The notes under the pieces were generated by a model that did not search any database, had not been told where the DNA came from, and worked only from the letters and a program-made list of their open reading frames with translations. A stretch of 64,000 bases of DNA from Nephrocerus scutellatus (lineage: Eukaryota; Arthropoda; Insecta; Diptera; Pipunculidae). The stretch spans positions 74,634,816-74,698,815 of the forward strand of contig OX352764.1 in assembly GCA_947095585.1 (NCBI GenBank). Reading direction: 5' to 3'. The position numbers and the translations under genes were made by a program. Shown piece by piece: positions 43,815-54,854 of the stretch; positions within the stretch are counted from its first letter, which is position 1; every line of letters starts with the position of its first letter.

Positions 43815-45956
43815 ATAGATATTTTTATTAAACATTAAAGTAATATACAATTTTGATTTAAAACTAAACTTATAACTAATATTAATATGTGTCGGCTCAA
43901 CAATAGGGGCCCGACGTATTTACATTGTCTTTTTTTTTGTATTGTTTATTTTTAAACAATATTTTTTACTACTTAATCTACTACATGTTAATTTTTAAGG
44001 TAATTAAATTTTAAACAATAATTTTAAAATAAAATAAGAATGAAAAATATTAAGCGGCGTATAAACAGGGCGAACTTCAGCCTCTGTAACATTGGTTGCC
44101 CGCCTTCTCGTAGAAGGAGACGTCTTGATTGTTAAAGATGTCATCGAATCTAGCATCAGTGAATCCTCTTATGTGTATGTACCGGTGACTTGGCTCGATT
44201 TCCTCGATTCGCAGTCCTTGCATCTCAGGACTTGGATGTGTTTCCAATGCGTCGACGAATTTCCTCGCCATTCGGAACAAGTGGTCAGTTATTGGCAGCA
44301 GACCTGCTGCTTCGTATAGTTTTGTAGTCGACACAAACTTATAGCTGTTTGTCACCCTCCAGAGTCCTGTACAGATCCTTAGTACCTTCCTTTCAAATAG
44401 GGAGATCTTCTTCATCGTTGTTGGTGAGACGGTGAACCATATGGGGTAGCCATAGGTTATCACTGGCCTGATGAGTTGCTTGTAGATAAGCAGCCTGGTG
44501 TTGTTGGACAGACCGTTTCATCTTTTAAGTAGCGGGTGCACCAAATTAAAAGCGTGGTTCGCTTTTTTCATTGTTTTGTCGATGTGAGAGTTCAACTTGA
44601 GCCTCTCAGTAAAGTTGATTCCCAGGTACTTAGTCTTTGACTTGGTGTTTATTGTTGTGTTATCCGGAAGGGTGATTTTTAAGGCTCTGCACCGGCTTGC
44701 GATTTTTCTTATCCTTGTTTCGGTTGCTGGTACTCGGAAGCAGATGAGTTCCGTTTTATTGGCGTTGATCTTTAGTCCCCACTTCAGGTAGTAGTCCCAA
44801 AGATTTCTGAGGTGTTCCTCCACTCTTCGGGCAGCTATCTCGGGAGAGCGGGAAACTGCATACGTTATGGAGTCATCCGCGAAGAGCATAGTCCTTGTTC
44901 CGGCTGTATTTGTGGGTTGATCCGCCGTGAAGATGCTATACAGGATTGGTCCAAGTCTGGAACCTTGAGGAACTCCGGCTTTGATCCTTTTCCTTGTCGA
45001 TGGGCGGTCGTACACCTGTACAAAGAAGACCCTGTTAAAAAGAAAATTTTTAATTATTTTTACAATATAATTGGGGAAACCAAAACTAATAAGCTTGTAC
45101 AGTAGCCCGTTTATCCAGACACTATCGAAAGCTTTTTCGATGTCAAGCAAACAGGCCACTGTACTACTTTTGACGTTCAGTCCTTTAGTGACGTCACTGT
45201 GAAGCTTCAGCAGAGGGTGCAGCGTAGAGTGCTTTTCTCGGAAACCGTACTGAAAGGAAGGAATAAGATTTCTTTCCGTACAAAACGTATTGATCTTTTT
45301 ACGGATCAATGATTCCAATACTTTACTGATACAACACAGTAAAGCTATTGGACGGTAACCAGTTACGCTGGAGCGGTCGGTTTTCTTGGGTACTGGTACT
45401 ACCTTGGGCACCTTCCAGTTGTCCGGAAAGTAGCCATTGTTTAGGCAATTGTTGAAAATGATAGTTGCCATACCCGGTAACTTTTTAAGCAAAAAGTTAG
45501 AAATCCCATCTGTGCCTGATGATTTTTTTGAGTTTCCACTCATAATTAAATCATTGACAACAGCTGTTCCGGTAAACATATCGACATCAACGGGTGCGTT
45601 GGCGCGATTTTCTTCACTGAACTGCACTATAGTATTTCCTGGAGAAGTGGTGTCTTCCACAAGACTTTCAACCTCTTCCAAGAAATCTGGAAGATGCGTT
45701 GGTGGTCGGTCCGTAAAGCTCCTTTCAAAATGGCAGGCAAAGGCTTCCGCTTTCTCAGCAGCTCTGGATAATGTTCGATCTTCAATGGTGATAATCTCTG
45801 GAATGGAAATACGCTTTCCAACCAGAGAGTTCAGCTTCCTAAAAGCATCAGGGCCTGGTTTGATGTCCTGGAGCCGTTTGGTCAGTTCATCTTCCTGAAA
45901 CCTCCGCACAGCTTGACGACACATGTTAACTGTACAACGCAGTTGCGAAAGTATAG
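43815..45956 (-). mobile_element. Jockey-type non-LTR retrotransposon J3, 5' truncated, nested
   Basis: It is 2142 bp on the minus strand, flanked by a perfect 8-base duplication, TATAGTAG (43807-43814, 45957-45964), inside the RTE-like copy. The 3' end is A-rich (AATAAAAATATCTAT read on minus). The 5' end begins in the linker before RT, so the endonuclease is absent. The RT is almost entirely open, so this is among the younger insertions here. Confidence 0.9.
44077..45956 (-). pseudogene. Reverse transcriptase of J3, interrupted by one stop
   Basis: RT motifs in order are KKSSGTDGISNFLLK, VTGYRPIALLCCISKVLE, CLLDIEKAFDSVW, AGVPQGSRLGPILYSIF, LFADDSITY (catalytic FADD) and TKYLGINFTE. An in-frame TGA at 44518-44520 separates this from the rest of the C-terminus (44077-44517: YKQLIRPV.., SLFERKVLRICTGLW). 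No frameshift is needed: the same frame continues after the stop. The open frame to 46008 starts with a peptide (EPEIRARLLKANKAYY) that belongs to the host RTE-like element, so residues before 45956 are a fusion by-product. Confidence 0.88.
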
Positions 45957-46431
45957 TATAGTAGGCTTTGTTGGCTTTAAGCAACCGTGCGCGTATTTCT
46001 GGTTCCATGCTGTTATCGGCTGCTACAGTTGACCCGAGATAGTTAAATGACTCGCGCTCCGCTATTTTAATTGTTGGATCTTCTAATCACAGACTTGGTC
46101 ACCTTGTACCTTGTTTTTTCTCATTTATGAGCATCCCCAGATTTCGATTTCTACCAACGATGTCAATATCGTCTGCGTAAGTCTAAATGGACTCATAGAG
46201 TATTGTTCCTCTCGCCGTTACGTCAGAGTCTCGGATCACTTACTCCAACGCCAGGTTGAAGAGGACGCAGGCCAGTCCATCCCCTTGTCAGAGCCCGTTG
46301 TAGATGTTGAATGATATTAAGGTCTTATACAGGATATTAATTGTGGATAGAGTGCTTTACTACTTATTTAAAGTATCTACAGGATTTAAGGATAAGAATT
46401 AAACTGAGAAAAATATAGAAAAAATGGAGGT

Positions 46432-46797
46432 GTGGGCACAACACGACTTTCTTTTACGGACGGGGCCGAAATCTTCAGTAAATGTATATTAAATTAACTT
46501 AACAAATTTCTCCTAATTGCTATACTTTTTGAGATAGTTGCAAAAACTCGAAAAACTGTCCAAGTAAACTGTCTTCCGGTTGTCAGATTTCCGTGAACAC
46601 AATTTATGTAAAAAGCTTAAATATGAATTTGCATCCTCATAAGTTCAGCCGTCTGGGCTGTAGAATGGACACAGACAGACAGACAGACAGACAGAGAGCC
46701 GTTTTTTTTCGCTTTTTCTGACGATACGTTAATCCCGAGTTCAAAAATTTTCATGATTACCTTCTATACTTTTACTATGTAAAAGAAAGTAAAATAT
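46432..46797 (-). repeat. R2 dispersed element, reversed copy
   Basis: It is the complement of 3636-4050, with GCACAACACGACTTTCTTTT at its left end and CTTTTACTATGTAAAAG at its right. It contains a (CAGA)n run at about 46675-46700 that interrupts the element at the phrase reading TGTCTGTCTGTGTCC in the other copy. Confidence 0.65.
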
Positions 46798-47289
46798 TAG
46801 TTTTATTTTTAATTTATTTTTGATGATGATTGCATTAGTATATTTGACACTATAGCGTTATGATAACTAAAATACGAAACGTACGTTTTTGACTCAAGAT
46901 TCTTTAGACATCGTGTAAAAATAAAAAAAAGCATATATTGTAGTTACAGATTTTTTTGTTGCTATCGTACGATCATTATTTATTTATTTATTTATATGCA
47001 GATTGCATTTTTCAGGAAGAAAGTTAATTAATGGCATCGAATCATTGTATGCAAAGTTAACATAAAAATCACCACCCAAAATTTATTATTTTATTATTAT
47101 ATGAAATTCTGAAGAGCAGGACCTTTGTGACTATATGCAAGAAGCTGGTGATGTAGAAACAGAATAATGTCGTCAGGCTTTTGATTAACAGATATATAAA
47201 TAGCTACAAAAATATTTTTTTTCGATCTATATTTTTTGTTGATAAAATATTCTTGTAGTATTATGTGGCACTGAATTGATGCGCACAAG

Positions 47290-47560
47290 CATAAATACCC
47301 TCAAAACACACTTAAAAGACCCCGAAAGCCCATAAAAAGACTACCGAAAGATCACTAAAAGATTCCCCGAAAGACCAACCGAAATACCATCAAAAGACAC
47401 TTCAAAGACCCACAAAAGAACCACAAAAGACCCGCAAAAATGCTTGAAAAGACAACCAAAAGACCCCAAAAACATCCCAAAAAATATCCTGAAAAGTCCC
47501 TAAACGAACCCTTAAAAGATCTTAAAAAGCCCTCAGAAGACCCCCAAGGTTGCCAAAGGC
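47290..47560. repeat. Degenerate short tandem repeat (AAAAGACCC type)
   Basis: About 25 variants of a 10-12 base word (AAAAGACCCC, CGAAAGACC, AAAAGATC and the like) run in tandem over 270 bases. C and A predominate and G is nearly confined to AGA. There is no coding sense in any frame. It may be simple-sequence expansion; a similar complement-strand pattern lies at 20985-21110. Confidence 0.6.
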
Positions 47561-47829
47561 ACTATTGAAAGCTCGCTGTGTTCTGCCAATGATATCATTG
47601 TAGTCAGCTTTTACCAGCAGTTAATAAGACCTGAAGGCACACTTGCCTCTATCGTGAGCTTTACACAATTCTCTTTAAAATAGTTATGGAAATCACATCA
47701 TAGCACGTCCGCACTAGTCTTTATCCGTGATATCGAAGGGCTCGAACAGGTTGTTTCAGAATCTGAACGAACGAACGAATTTTACAGGGATGGCAAAACT
47801 ATACAATGCATTGTTTAGCTCGTCTCTAT

Positions 47830-48600
47830 AATTATTATTGGAGAATTTTAAATGGAAAAAACAACCCATAAAAATCAAATTTTTTTATGTAAATTCTCTA
47901 ATAGGTGTGCAAAGTTTGGACCGGGTTAATTTGGAAAAAATTAATATTCACTTCAAAATTTTAACAAAAACTGTTGTCACCGGAGATACTCATGTGTAAA
48001 AAATTTGTATGGGAACTCCCGACATTGGGGGTCGATCACTTCCAAATTTCAATAGTAAGTGTAAGTTCCCATCGGAGATACACATGTGCTTTAAATTTGA
48101 AAAAAATCGGGTTAATTTGTAAAAAATTTATATGGGCACACCTCGGGCCTCATGGCCCGATCACTCCTAAACTGTTAAAAAAAAGTTTTGTCCATCGGAG
48201 ATACACATGTGTATAAAGTTTGAAGAAAATCTGGCTTTTTTAAAAAAATTTATATGTGCCTCAGAGCCCATTCACTCCTAAAATTTTACAAAAAAATTTG
48301 TCCATCGAAGATAGAAAAATGTTGAAAATTTGAAGAATTTATATGGGCTACCTTCGGGCCTTTACAAAAAGTTTTGTCTGTCGGAGATATACGTGTGTAT
48401 AAAATTTAAAAAAAATTGGGTCAGTTTTTAAAAAATTTATATGGGCACCCCTCAGCCCGACCCAAACTTTAATAGAAAGTGTTGTCACCGGAAGTACACA
48501 TGTGTGCAAAATGTCAATAAAATCGGGCTTTGGGAAGTGAGTTAAAAATCACAAGATCTGACCAGCCAGCCAGCCAGCCAGCCACTGATAGAGGCCAATA
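47830..48600 (-). repeat. R1 dispersed tandem repeat, long reversed copy
   Basis: It is the complement of the structure at 16615-17335. The right-end phrase (AAATTCTCTAATAGGTGTGC) is first, then at least five units with ATCGGAGATACACATGTGTA, AAAATCGGGTT and ATTTATATGGGC. It ends in AAATCACAAGATCTGACC and a CCAGC run, the complement of the GGCTGG left end. Confidence 0.8.
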
Positions 48601-49609
48601 AGGTTATTGTTGAGTGACTTCAGGCATTCAGACAGTACGGAAGATAGGTTCTTATAAGCGATGTGTCTTCTTAATAATTAGAGTTGGCCTAGTTTAGTGC
48701 GTCTCCTTTCTTGTGGATCGTGCAAAAAATGCAGATTCCATTTTTCAGGCATTATTTCAAGAAATTTGAGAGATAAGCTGATGTATGCATTCTATCAGGT
48801 CATCTCGTGCATTTTTAAATCGCTCGGCCGGCAAGCCACATGAGCGAGCGTTTTTTTTATTCTTAAGTTTGTATACTTCTTCTTCTAATTGGTCAGGTGT
48901 ACAGACATTAAAGGTGTCAACGTCCATCACCGTTTAAGCTTTAACAATATGCGGAATTGGTATTTCCATGTTCTAAACACTTACTGAGATTCTACTAAGT
49001 GGTTTCTCCCTTCATCTTGATAGGTTTCCTTCTATCCGAGTCAATGTTTTCCGCTCGAAAAGTGTGGAATACTGAAGAAATGTATAGTGATGTGTCTAAA
49101 CCGCCAAGTCTCCTTATGGTCATTTAGTAAAGGAAACTGTGTTCTTTCCGCATCAAATCCTAAGTCCGTTTCCAGAAGTAGTGTCGCTTCGGTAGTGTTT
49201 TCCGACAGGATTACCAAATATGTACCCTTTCCCAATTTTGGCATTAAAGTCACATAGTTTGTGTCATATTTGGGGAATTGGTCGTCTGCTATTTCCTCTA
49301 CATAGGCGTGAGCACATATTAGGCGCTAAGGTTGGAAAATTTAGTCTTAATGCGGATATTAATTATGGTCGCTGATATGTCGAAAGCTTAAGACTTTTTC
49401 TGAGGCTGTTGCTTGTATCGTAGTCTTGCTTCCGCTTTAAGTTTCATTGCAGTAGTCGCGTAAGCCCTTCCACCGTGACAGGGCGTACCCAGAAATGACA
49501 TGTTTACCAATACAAGCGTACCAACTTGTGACAACTGGAATTATCAGCAATAGCAAAATTAAAAAAAATAGCTCATTAAATTTTCTATATTAATTTCGCG
49601 TCCAGATGT
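48601..49609 (-). other. Intron sequence with possible endonuclease fragment
   Basis: The minus-strand frame around 49041-49330 has RLICAHAYVE and ETWRFRHITIHFFSIPHFSS, faintly like the ICAHA..WR phrases in the AP-endonuclease of RTE/BovB elements. The GDFN box was not found and stops occur. The rest shows nothing recognisable. Confidence 0.3.
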
Positions 49610-49740
49610 ATTTGTTTGTTTGTCGCCAAATCTTGTGATCAATTTTTAATCCACTTCCATGAACCCAATTTTATTTAAACTTTGCACACATGTGAAAAAA
49701 ATAAAAAAATTTAATTTTTATGGATTGGTTTTTTTTTGTT
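49610..49740 (+). repeat. R1 left end joined to right end
   Basis: GCCAAATCTTGTGATCAATT and CACTTCCATGAACCCAATTT are the left end. The tandem units are absent and the sequence passes straight to AATTTTTATGGATTGG, the right end. It is a minimal R1 copy. Confidence 0.6.
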
Positions 49741-51245
49741 CAACCCTGGTATTTGGGAATTTTTTCTATTTTCAAATGACACCTTGTTCATTTCCATATC
49801 AGAATACGATGCGGATTAAGTTCATACAAAAATATATTATGTTAATCTTTCGAAAAGAAGAAATATATAATCAAAAAGATCTTACGAACCTTTCATAAGT
49901 CTAAATGGTTAACTTACATAATCGGCCAATTAACCGTCTCTATTAGATTTTTTAATAACAGCTTTTAGTTGTTATATTTGATTTTTTTTAAATCCATCCT
50001 CTGCCAACTCTTTTACATTGTACAATTTTTCTAAGGACCATACCAAAATACAAGGCGGCCGGAGCAAAACGCTCAAGAAATTTGACTAATTTTACCAAGC
50101 GCACACACATGTACGTTGTATAATTACCAGAAATTTAAGTCGAAGTCAACTAAAGTATGTTCACGTGTATGAGCAGTGTTTTCCATGAAAAAATTAGTGC
50201 TTACTTTTTGTTTTATTTCTTTTATTTGACTTTTCAGTGGATTCATCAGTGCTATATACCGTATAAACATCATTCTGTTTGCTTTTAATTAAAACATTCG
50301 TTAAGAAGCACGCGTCCTTCTGGACGTTCTCGTTAAAATTTAATTACATTGCGTAACACTTTGGTGAGCTATAATATGAAATGAGACTTTATTCTGTTGA
50401 TTTTCTCAGTTTTTAGGGTGTATTATCATGTCGGAGAAATCGGAGAGTATAGAGAAATTACCTATCTGATAAATCAGATAATTTTTTTCTTCGATATTTA
50501 GCTGCCAAATCAAAAAAGTTAAATATTGGGGTTTTTTAAGTATTGGTCTTGAGTGACCATTTAAAGTGACGCTCATAAAAAAAAAGAAAATATTTGATAA
50601 GATAATAATATTTTCTACCTAAATTAAAGTTTTATGTCTAATGTTTAATAAAACTAACAAACATCTACAGCTATAAAAAAAACATTCTGAATTTTATTTC
50701 AGAGTAAAATAATCATATCCGTAGATTATCCGAGTGCAAAAGAAAACGAGTCAGAGAAATAAATTTTTTCCCGGAGGATAAAAATAACGCAAATCTGAAT
50801 TTTGACAGTTAAATTATCTCTCCGATTACTTCGACATACGAAATAACACGCCCTTAGTTAGTATTCGTAACTCTTTCGCGAAACGACCGTGGCCTCTTCA
50901 AAAATTTCTTTATGTCGCTATTCATCACGTTAACCCCAGTGTTACCACCCTCAAGATATCAAGACCTGTCAAAAGTTAAAATAACAGGCGTTGCCCGGCT
51001 TCCCAGTCCACTCCATACTAACCCAACCGAACTGACACCCACCCAAATGACCACCCCACTGACCCACACCAACCCCTTCCACACACTGGCCCACACCACT
51101 AAGTCCCCCCTTCACTCACCCAAACTGTAGCCTATAACCTCCGGACCAAAAAATTTACAATGGTGAAAACCTGCTCAAAATCGGCCCAGTAGTTTCGAAG
51201 ACTATCTCCTACATATAAGCAAACTTTACCTCTTTTAATATTTCT
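49741..51245. other. Intron sequence; CA-rich low-complexity stretch near 50990-51125
   Basis: Mostly AT-rich with no gene. From about 50990 to 51125 the + strand is dominated by CCAC/ACCC words (ACCCACCCAAATGACCACCC..). The next 60 bases carry a Helitron-like phrase (AAAATCGGCCCAGTAGTTTC). The open frame 50912-51130 is this low-complexity stretch and is not called a gene. Confidence 0.45.
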
Positions 51246-51550
51246 AGATGTTCCCGGGCAAAACCTTCTCTATAGAAAGCCCAACTCTACGCATACTAAT
51301 GCTGTAAACCAATACCAAACGCATGTGTGTTTGTGGGATGTGAATACAGTGTACAAAAAGTAAGCAGTCGCAAAGAGCGATAAACGTAAGATGTGGTAGT
51401 GGGAAACAGAAAATTTTTATATGGATTTTGCTCTTTAGTTGATTACTAATACAAATACGTTTGGTCTAAATCTAAGCATGTATCTGTGTACGATCGGAAC
51501 AGTTGGGCTTTCTTTAGAGAAGGTTTTGTTCCCGGGTGCTTTGCTACCCG
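51246..51550. repeat. Inverted repeat with Helitron-like arms
   Basis: TTCCCGGGCAAAACCTTCTC.. at 51251 pairs with the reverse complement around 51498-51535 (AGTTGGGCTTTCTTTAGAGA..TTCCCGGG), about 36 bases with a few mismatches. The right arm continues TGCTTTGCTACCCGCACACA, resembling the GCGAAGC hairpin ends at 5146 and 28330. It is probably two opposed ends of one family. Confidence 0.55.
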
Positions 51551-52265
51551 CACACATGAACCCACGCCTTCCTCTTAAACACATAGTCTTAGTCTTTCCA
51601 ATGGGCTGCCAAAGTACGTACAAAACAGAGCACATACAGCAGCGCAGCATATAGCACACAGTCATTATGATGCCGCTATATGGCGTGATGTTCGTACAAA
51701 ACAACGGACAGAAAGCAGAGCAGGGAACAGTGCAGCACACAGCACACTGCCGACGCATTCGCTCGCCCGTTTTTTTTGTCGAATTTAGTTATTTAGTTAC
51801 AAAATTGGCCACCACGGTAACCCTTCTATTAAAACGAGATAATATATAGCCTTTATTCACCCTAAAAGTCCATTAAAATATTAGAATTTTTGAAATGTAC
51901 ATTTTTTTTTAAGTCAAGACTTTTTTTATATGGACTTTTTTTTACGCCGTTTGGAGCGAAGTGTAATTGAGCTAAAAACATAAAACCAATGATCATCTTT
52001 AAGTCAATCTTTGATAATTCATCAAATACGAGAGGTGCCGTAAATGTTTTTAGAAAATGGTAATAATAGTGTTTTCCGATGAAAATCTCTATGTCAGTCA
52101 AAAAGTTTAACATTTTTGGAGGACATGTTTCTCAAAAGTAATCTGTCAGTTCGCATCGCAACATTGTCAACGTTCATCCAGTTCTGAGCTATGTTTAAAG
52201 TTTCAAGTCGCTAACTCAATGGGAAGTTAGTTTAAAATCAATTACAAAATTCCACACACACAGAC
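51551..52265. other. Intron sequence, nothing recognised
   Basis: No gene or family was recognised. Short open frames on both strands lack motifs. Confidence 0.45.
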
Positions 52266-52269
52266 AGAC

Positions 52270-52560
52270 ATACACGAAAGCCGAGCCTCGTGAAGGTCGT
52301 CCAAATACAGCTGTTGTGCCAGAAAACATCGATGCTGTGAGAAAACTGATTGAAAGGGTTGTCATGTGACTTATCAGGAAATCGAGACATGCCTAGACAT
52401 TAGTAACACCAGCGTATAAACGCTCTGCACGTTGAATTCCACATTTTTTGACAGTAGCACAAAAAAAGTTCGTGTCTGTTGGTGCCGCCAAATGTTTGAA
52501 AAATTCGTTGTGGCTCTTGACAGTCAATTCAGCTTGGTATACGACCATTTGTTGGCCTGA
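52270..52560 (+). pseudogene. mariner-family transposase fragment
   Basis: Frames give REGRPNTAVVPENIDAVRKLIE (52282-52345 region), a VTYQEIE-like helix-turn-helix start after a frame change, then KKVRVCWCRQMFEKF (about 52466-52510) and VYDH. These are the DNA-binding half and the KKVRVDWC box of mariner transposases. The catalytic half is missing, and at least two frameshifts and stops are present. The frame runs into R1 near 52565. Confidence 0.72.
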
Positions 52561-52564
52561 GGTT

Positions 52565-52770
52565 TTCAACAAATTGATTTTGAGTTTGAATCACTTCCAA
52601 ATTTTTATAAAAAGTGTTGTCACTGGAGATACGCATGTGAATAAAATTCGAAGAAAATCAGGTTAATTTTTAAAAAATTTATATAGACTCTCCGGAGCAG
52701 GGGCCCGATCATTTCCATATTTTAATAAAAGGTGTTGTCAGTGGAGATACACAAAAAATTAACCCGATTA
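52565..52770 (-). repeat. R1 reversed fragment
   Basis: AATCACTTCCAAATTTTTAT, GTTGTCACTGGAGATACGCA, GGGCCCGATCATTTCC and a second GTTGTCAGTGGAGATACAC show two reversed R1 units. Confidence 0.65.
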
Positions 52771-53224
52771 GATAATCGGCAAAAACAACCAAAAACCACC
52801 CACCACGTTAGTTAAAGGAACTGTAAAAACAAAGAAGAATAGGAATCTATTAAGCTAATGAAGGCTTCCTAATTGATATTGTATATGGATTCTGTCGCCA
52901 CATCCCAATATATAAATACCACACAGACACTCTTTTATGAGATACAGAAAGTGGTTTTACTCTGTAGCGAGTTTTTGTATACAATACTCGTATCTTTCAT
53001 TACTAACATTGGCGATTTATAGTCTCCTCATTGTCTAAAGCGAAAGAGACAAAATGACAGCACATCGCTTTATCATGAAAATTAATCGTTTCGCATAAAA
53101 AGCGTTATCATTCTAATTTCTTAACGGGGTAAAGTTGTTTTTTTTGTGAATGAAATAAACGGTACAGTGGTTAAATGGTTTAGTTGCATGCATCGCGCAT
53201 TGAGTATTGCTAATTTTACGAGAG
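52771..53224. other. Intron sequence, nothing recognised
   Basis: AT-rich with no gene or repeat match in the window. Confidence 0.5.
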
Positions 53225-54044
53225 CTCTATATTAACTCCGCGTGCCCGTGGCTGGCAGGCTGACGGACAGACTCACCAAATCTTGTGATCAATTTTAAAC
53301 CCACTTCGTATAGCCCGATTTTATTGAAATTTTGCACACATGTCCCATGACAGCACTTTCTTTTAAAATTTGGTGCCCTTCGGGCCTCGGGGTCGGGAAG
53401 CTCCCATACAAAGATTTTTTAAAATGTACTTGATTTTCTTCAAATTTTATACGCATGTGTATCTCTTTTTAAAAATTTGGAAGTGATCGGGCCCTGAGGT
53501 CCGGGGGCACCCATACAAATTTTGTAAAAAAAATTACCCGATTTTCTTTAAATTTTACACGCATGTATATCTCCAATTGAAACATATTTTTGTAAAAATT
53601 TGGAAGTGATCGGGCCCCGGGGGCCGAAGGCACCCATACAAATTTTGTAAAAAAAGTACCCTACCCGAGTTTCTTAAAATTTTATACGCATGACTGTCTC
53701 AAATGGACACCATCTTTTTAAAAAAATGTGGCAGTGATCGGGCCCTGGGGTCCGGGGGCACCCATACATATTTTGTAAAGAATTTAGCCGATTGCCTTAA
53801 AATTTTATACGCGAGTGTATCTCCGATGGACCACACTTTTTGTAAAAATTTTGTCGTGATCGGACCCCGGTATCGGATGTCGCCATTGTAACGGAGTTTT
53901 CCCAGCCGGGGTAAACTCAGCGTGACCAGAGTTCAGAGAAAAAGGGGTCGTTACAATAAATTTATACTTTTGTGGGACTTTTAGTTATATTCAGTCTTTA
54001 TTTCTTAAATTGTACTCTTTTCATAGATTTGATCCTGTGTGATG

Positions 54045-54400
54045 ATGATCCTGAGCGATTCGTGATTGTGAGCCTGAGACGATCGACGATTAGCGTGCAA
54101 CCTGAATTATGCGTGAGCTTTAGCCTGAGATGAGCGTGCAACCTGGGTGATGCGTGAGGTCTAGCCTGAGATGAGCGTGCAACCTGAGCGATGCGTTAGC
54201 CTGAGATGATCGTGACTCCTGAGCGATGCTGAGCATGTGAGTCTGGCGAGCCTGAGTGCGTGGACCCTAAGCGATGCGTGATCGTGAGCCTGAGACGATC
54301 GTGAATCCTGAGATGAGCGTGCAACCTGGGTGATGCGTGAGTTTTAGTCTGAGATGAGCGTGCACCCTGAGCGATGCGTTAGCCTGAGATGATCGTGACT
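54045..54400. repeat. Short-period repeat in L2 LTR (CCTGAG..GATCGTGAG type)
   Basis: The phrase CCTGAGATGAGCGTGCAACC and variants (GAGCGATGCGTTAGCCTGAG, GATCGTGACTCCTGAGCG) recur about ten times in irregular order, giving a GC-rich block with no stable unit length. Confidence 0.65.
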
Positions 54401-54404
54401 CCTG

Positions 54405-54765
54405 CGACGCCGGCAGCGAAAAAGCACAGACAAACGTTGGCAGCGGTAAGCTGAGGTGTACTGGCGAGGCCACCCGAGGGGTAATCGCTCGGCGTAGTTA
54501 CGTCGTACGATGATGGACACGGCGACGTCGGCAGGGGAAAAAAACAGATAAACGTTGGCAGCGGTAAGCTGAGGTGTACTGGCGTAGCCACCCGAGGGGT
54601 AATCGTTCGGCGAAGTTACGTCGTACGATGATGGACACGGCGACGTCGGCAGAGAAAAAAACAGATAAACGTTGGCAGCGGTAAGATGAGGTGTACTGGC
54701 GTAGCCAGCCGAGGGGTAATCGCTCGACGAAGTTACGTCGTACGATGATGGATACGTTGGCAGCG
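54405..54765. repeat. 118-bp minisatellite in L2 LTR
   Basis: The unit begins CGACGTCGGCAG at 54405 (as CGACGCCGGCAG), 54523 and 54641, an exact 118-base period, with a shortened fourth start near 54750. Each unit contains AAACGTTGGCAGCGGTAAG, GAGGTGTACTGGCG.. and TTACGTCGTACGATGATGGA. Unit-to-unit identity is high. Overlapping minus-strand open frames here are repeat by-products. Confidence 0.85.
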
Positions 54766-54845
54766 GAAAAAAATGTTATCACTTACCGAGGTGTGATCCT
54801 GTCCGAAGACCAGAAAACTAAGAGAGCGTCCGCCTGCGTGTTCGC

Positions 54846-54854
54846 CCTTTTATA
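54846..54854 (-). promoter_or_regulatory. TATA box of L2 LTR
   Basis: On the minus strand this reads TATAAAAGG, 30-35 bases before a GGACGCTCTCTTAG segment that could hold the start site. It is the only strong TATA box in the LTR. Confidence 0.6.

Larger units (their letters stand above)
43341..46314 (-). mobile_element. RTE-like non-LTR retrotransposon, copy 2, split by a Jockey-type element
   Basis: The segments 43341-43814 and 45957-46314 are collinear with copy 1 (25690-26600): CTACAACCAGTGTCCGGTC.., the CGTAGGCTTGGCCGGCCTCG segment and CTGGTTCCATGCTGTTATCG. A perfect 14-base duplication, TATTAAGGTCTTAT, flanks the whole (43327-43340, 46315-46328), so it is one strongly 5'-truncated insertion of about 830 bp before the second element landed in it. 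Not coding-competent. Confidence 0.9.

Noticed and set aside
45957..46008. N-terminal peptide EPEIRARLLKANKAYY as part of the Jockey-type RT
   Set aside because: The same peptide occurs in the RTE-like copies at 26104-26346 and 59442-59654, so it belongs to the element into which J3 inserted.
54267..54782. Three overlapping minus-strand open frames
   Set aside because: They repeat the same peptide with the 118-bp DNA unit of the LTR minisatellite and have no family resemblance.
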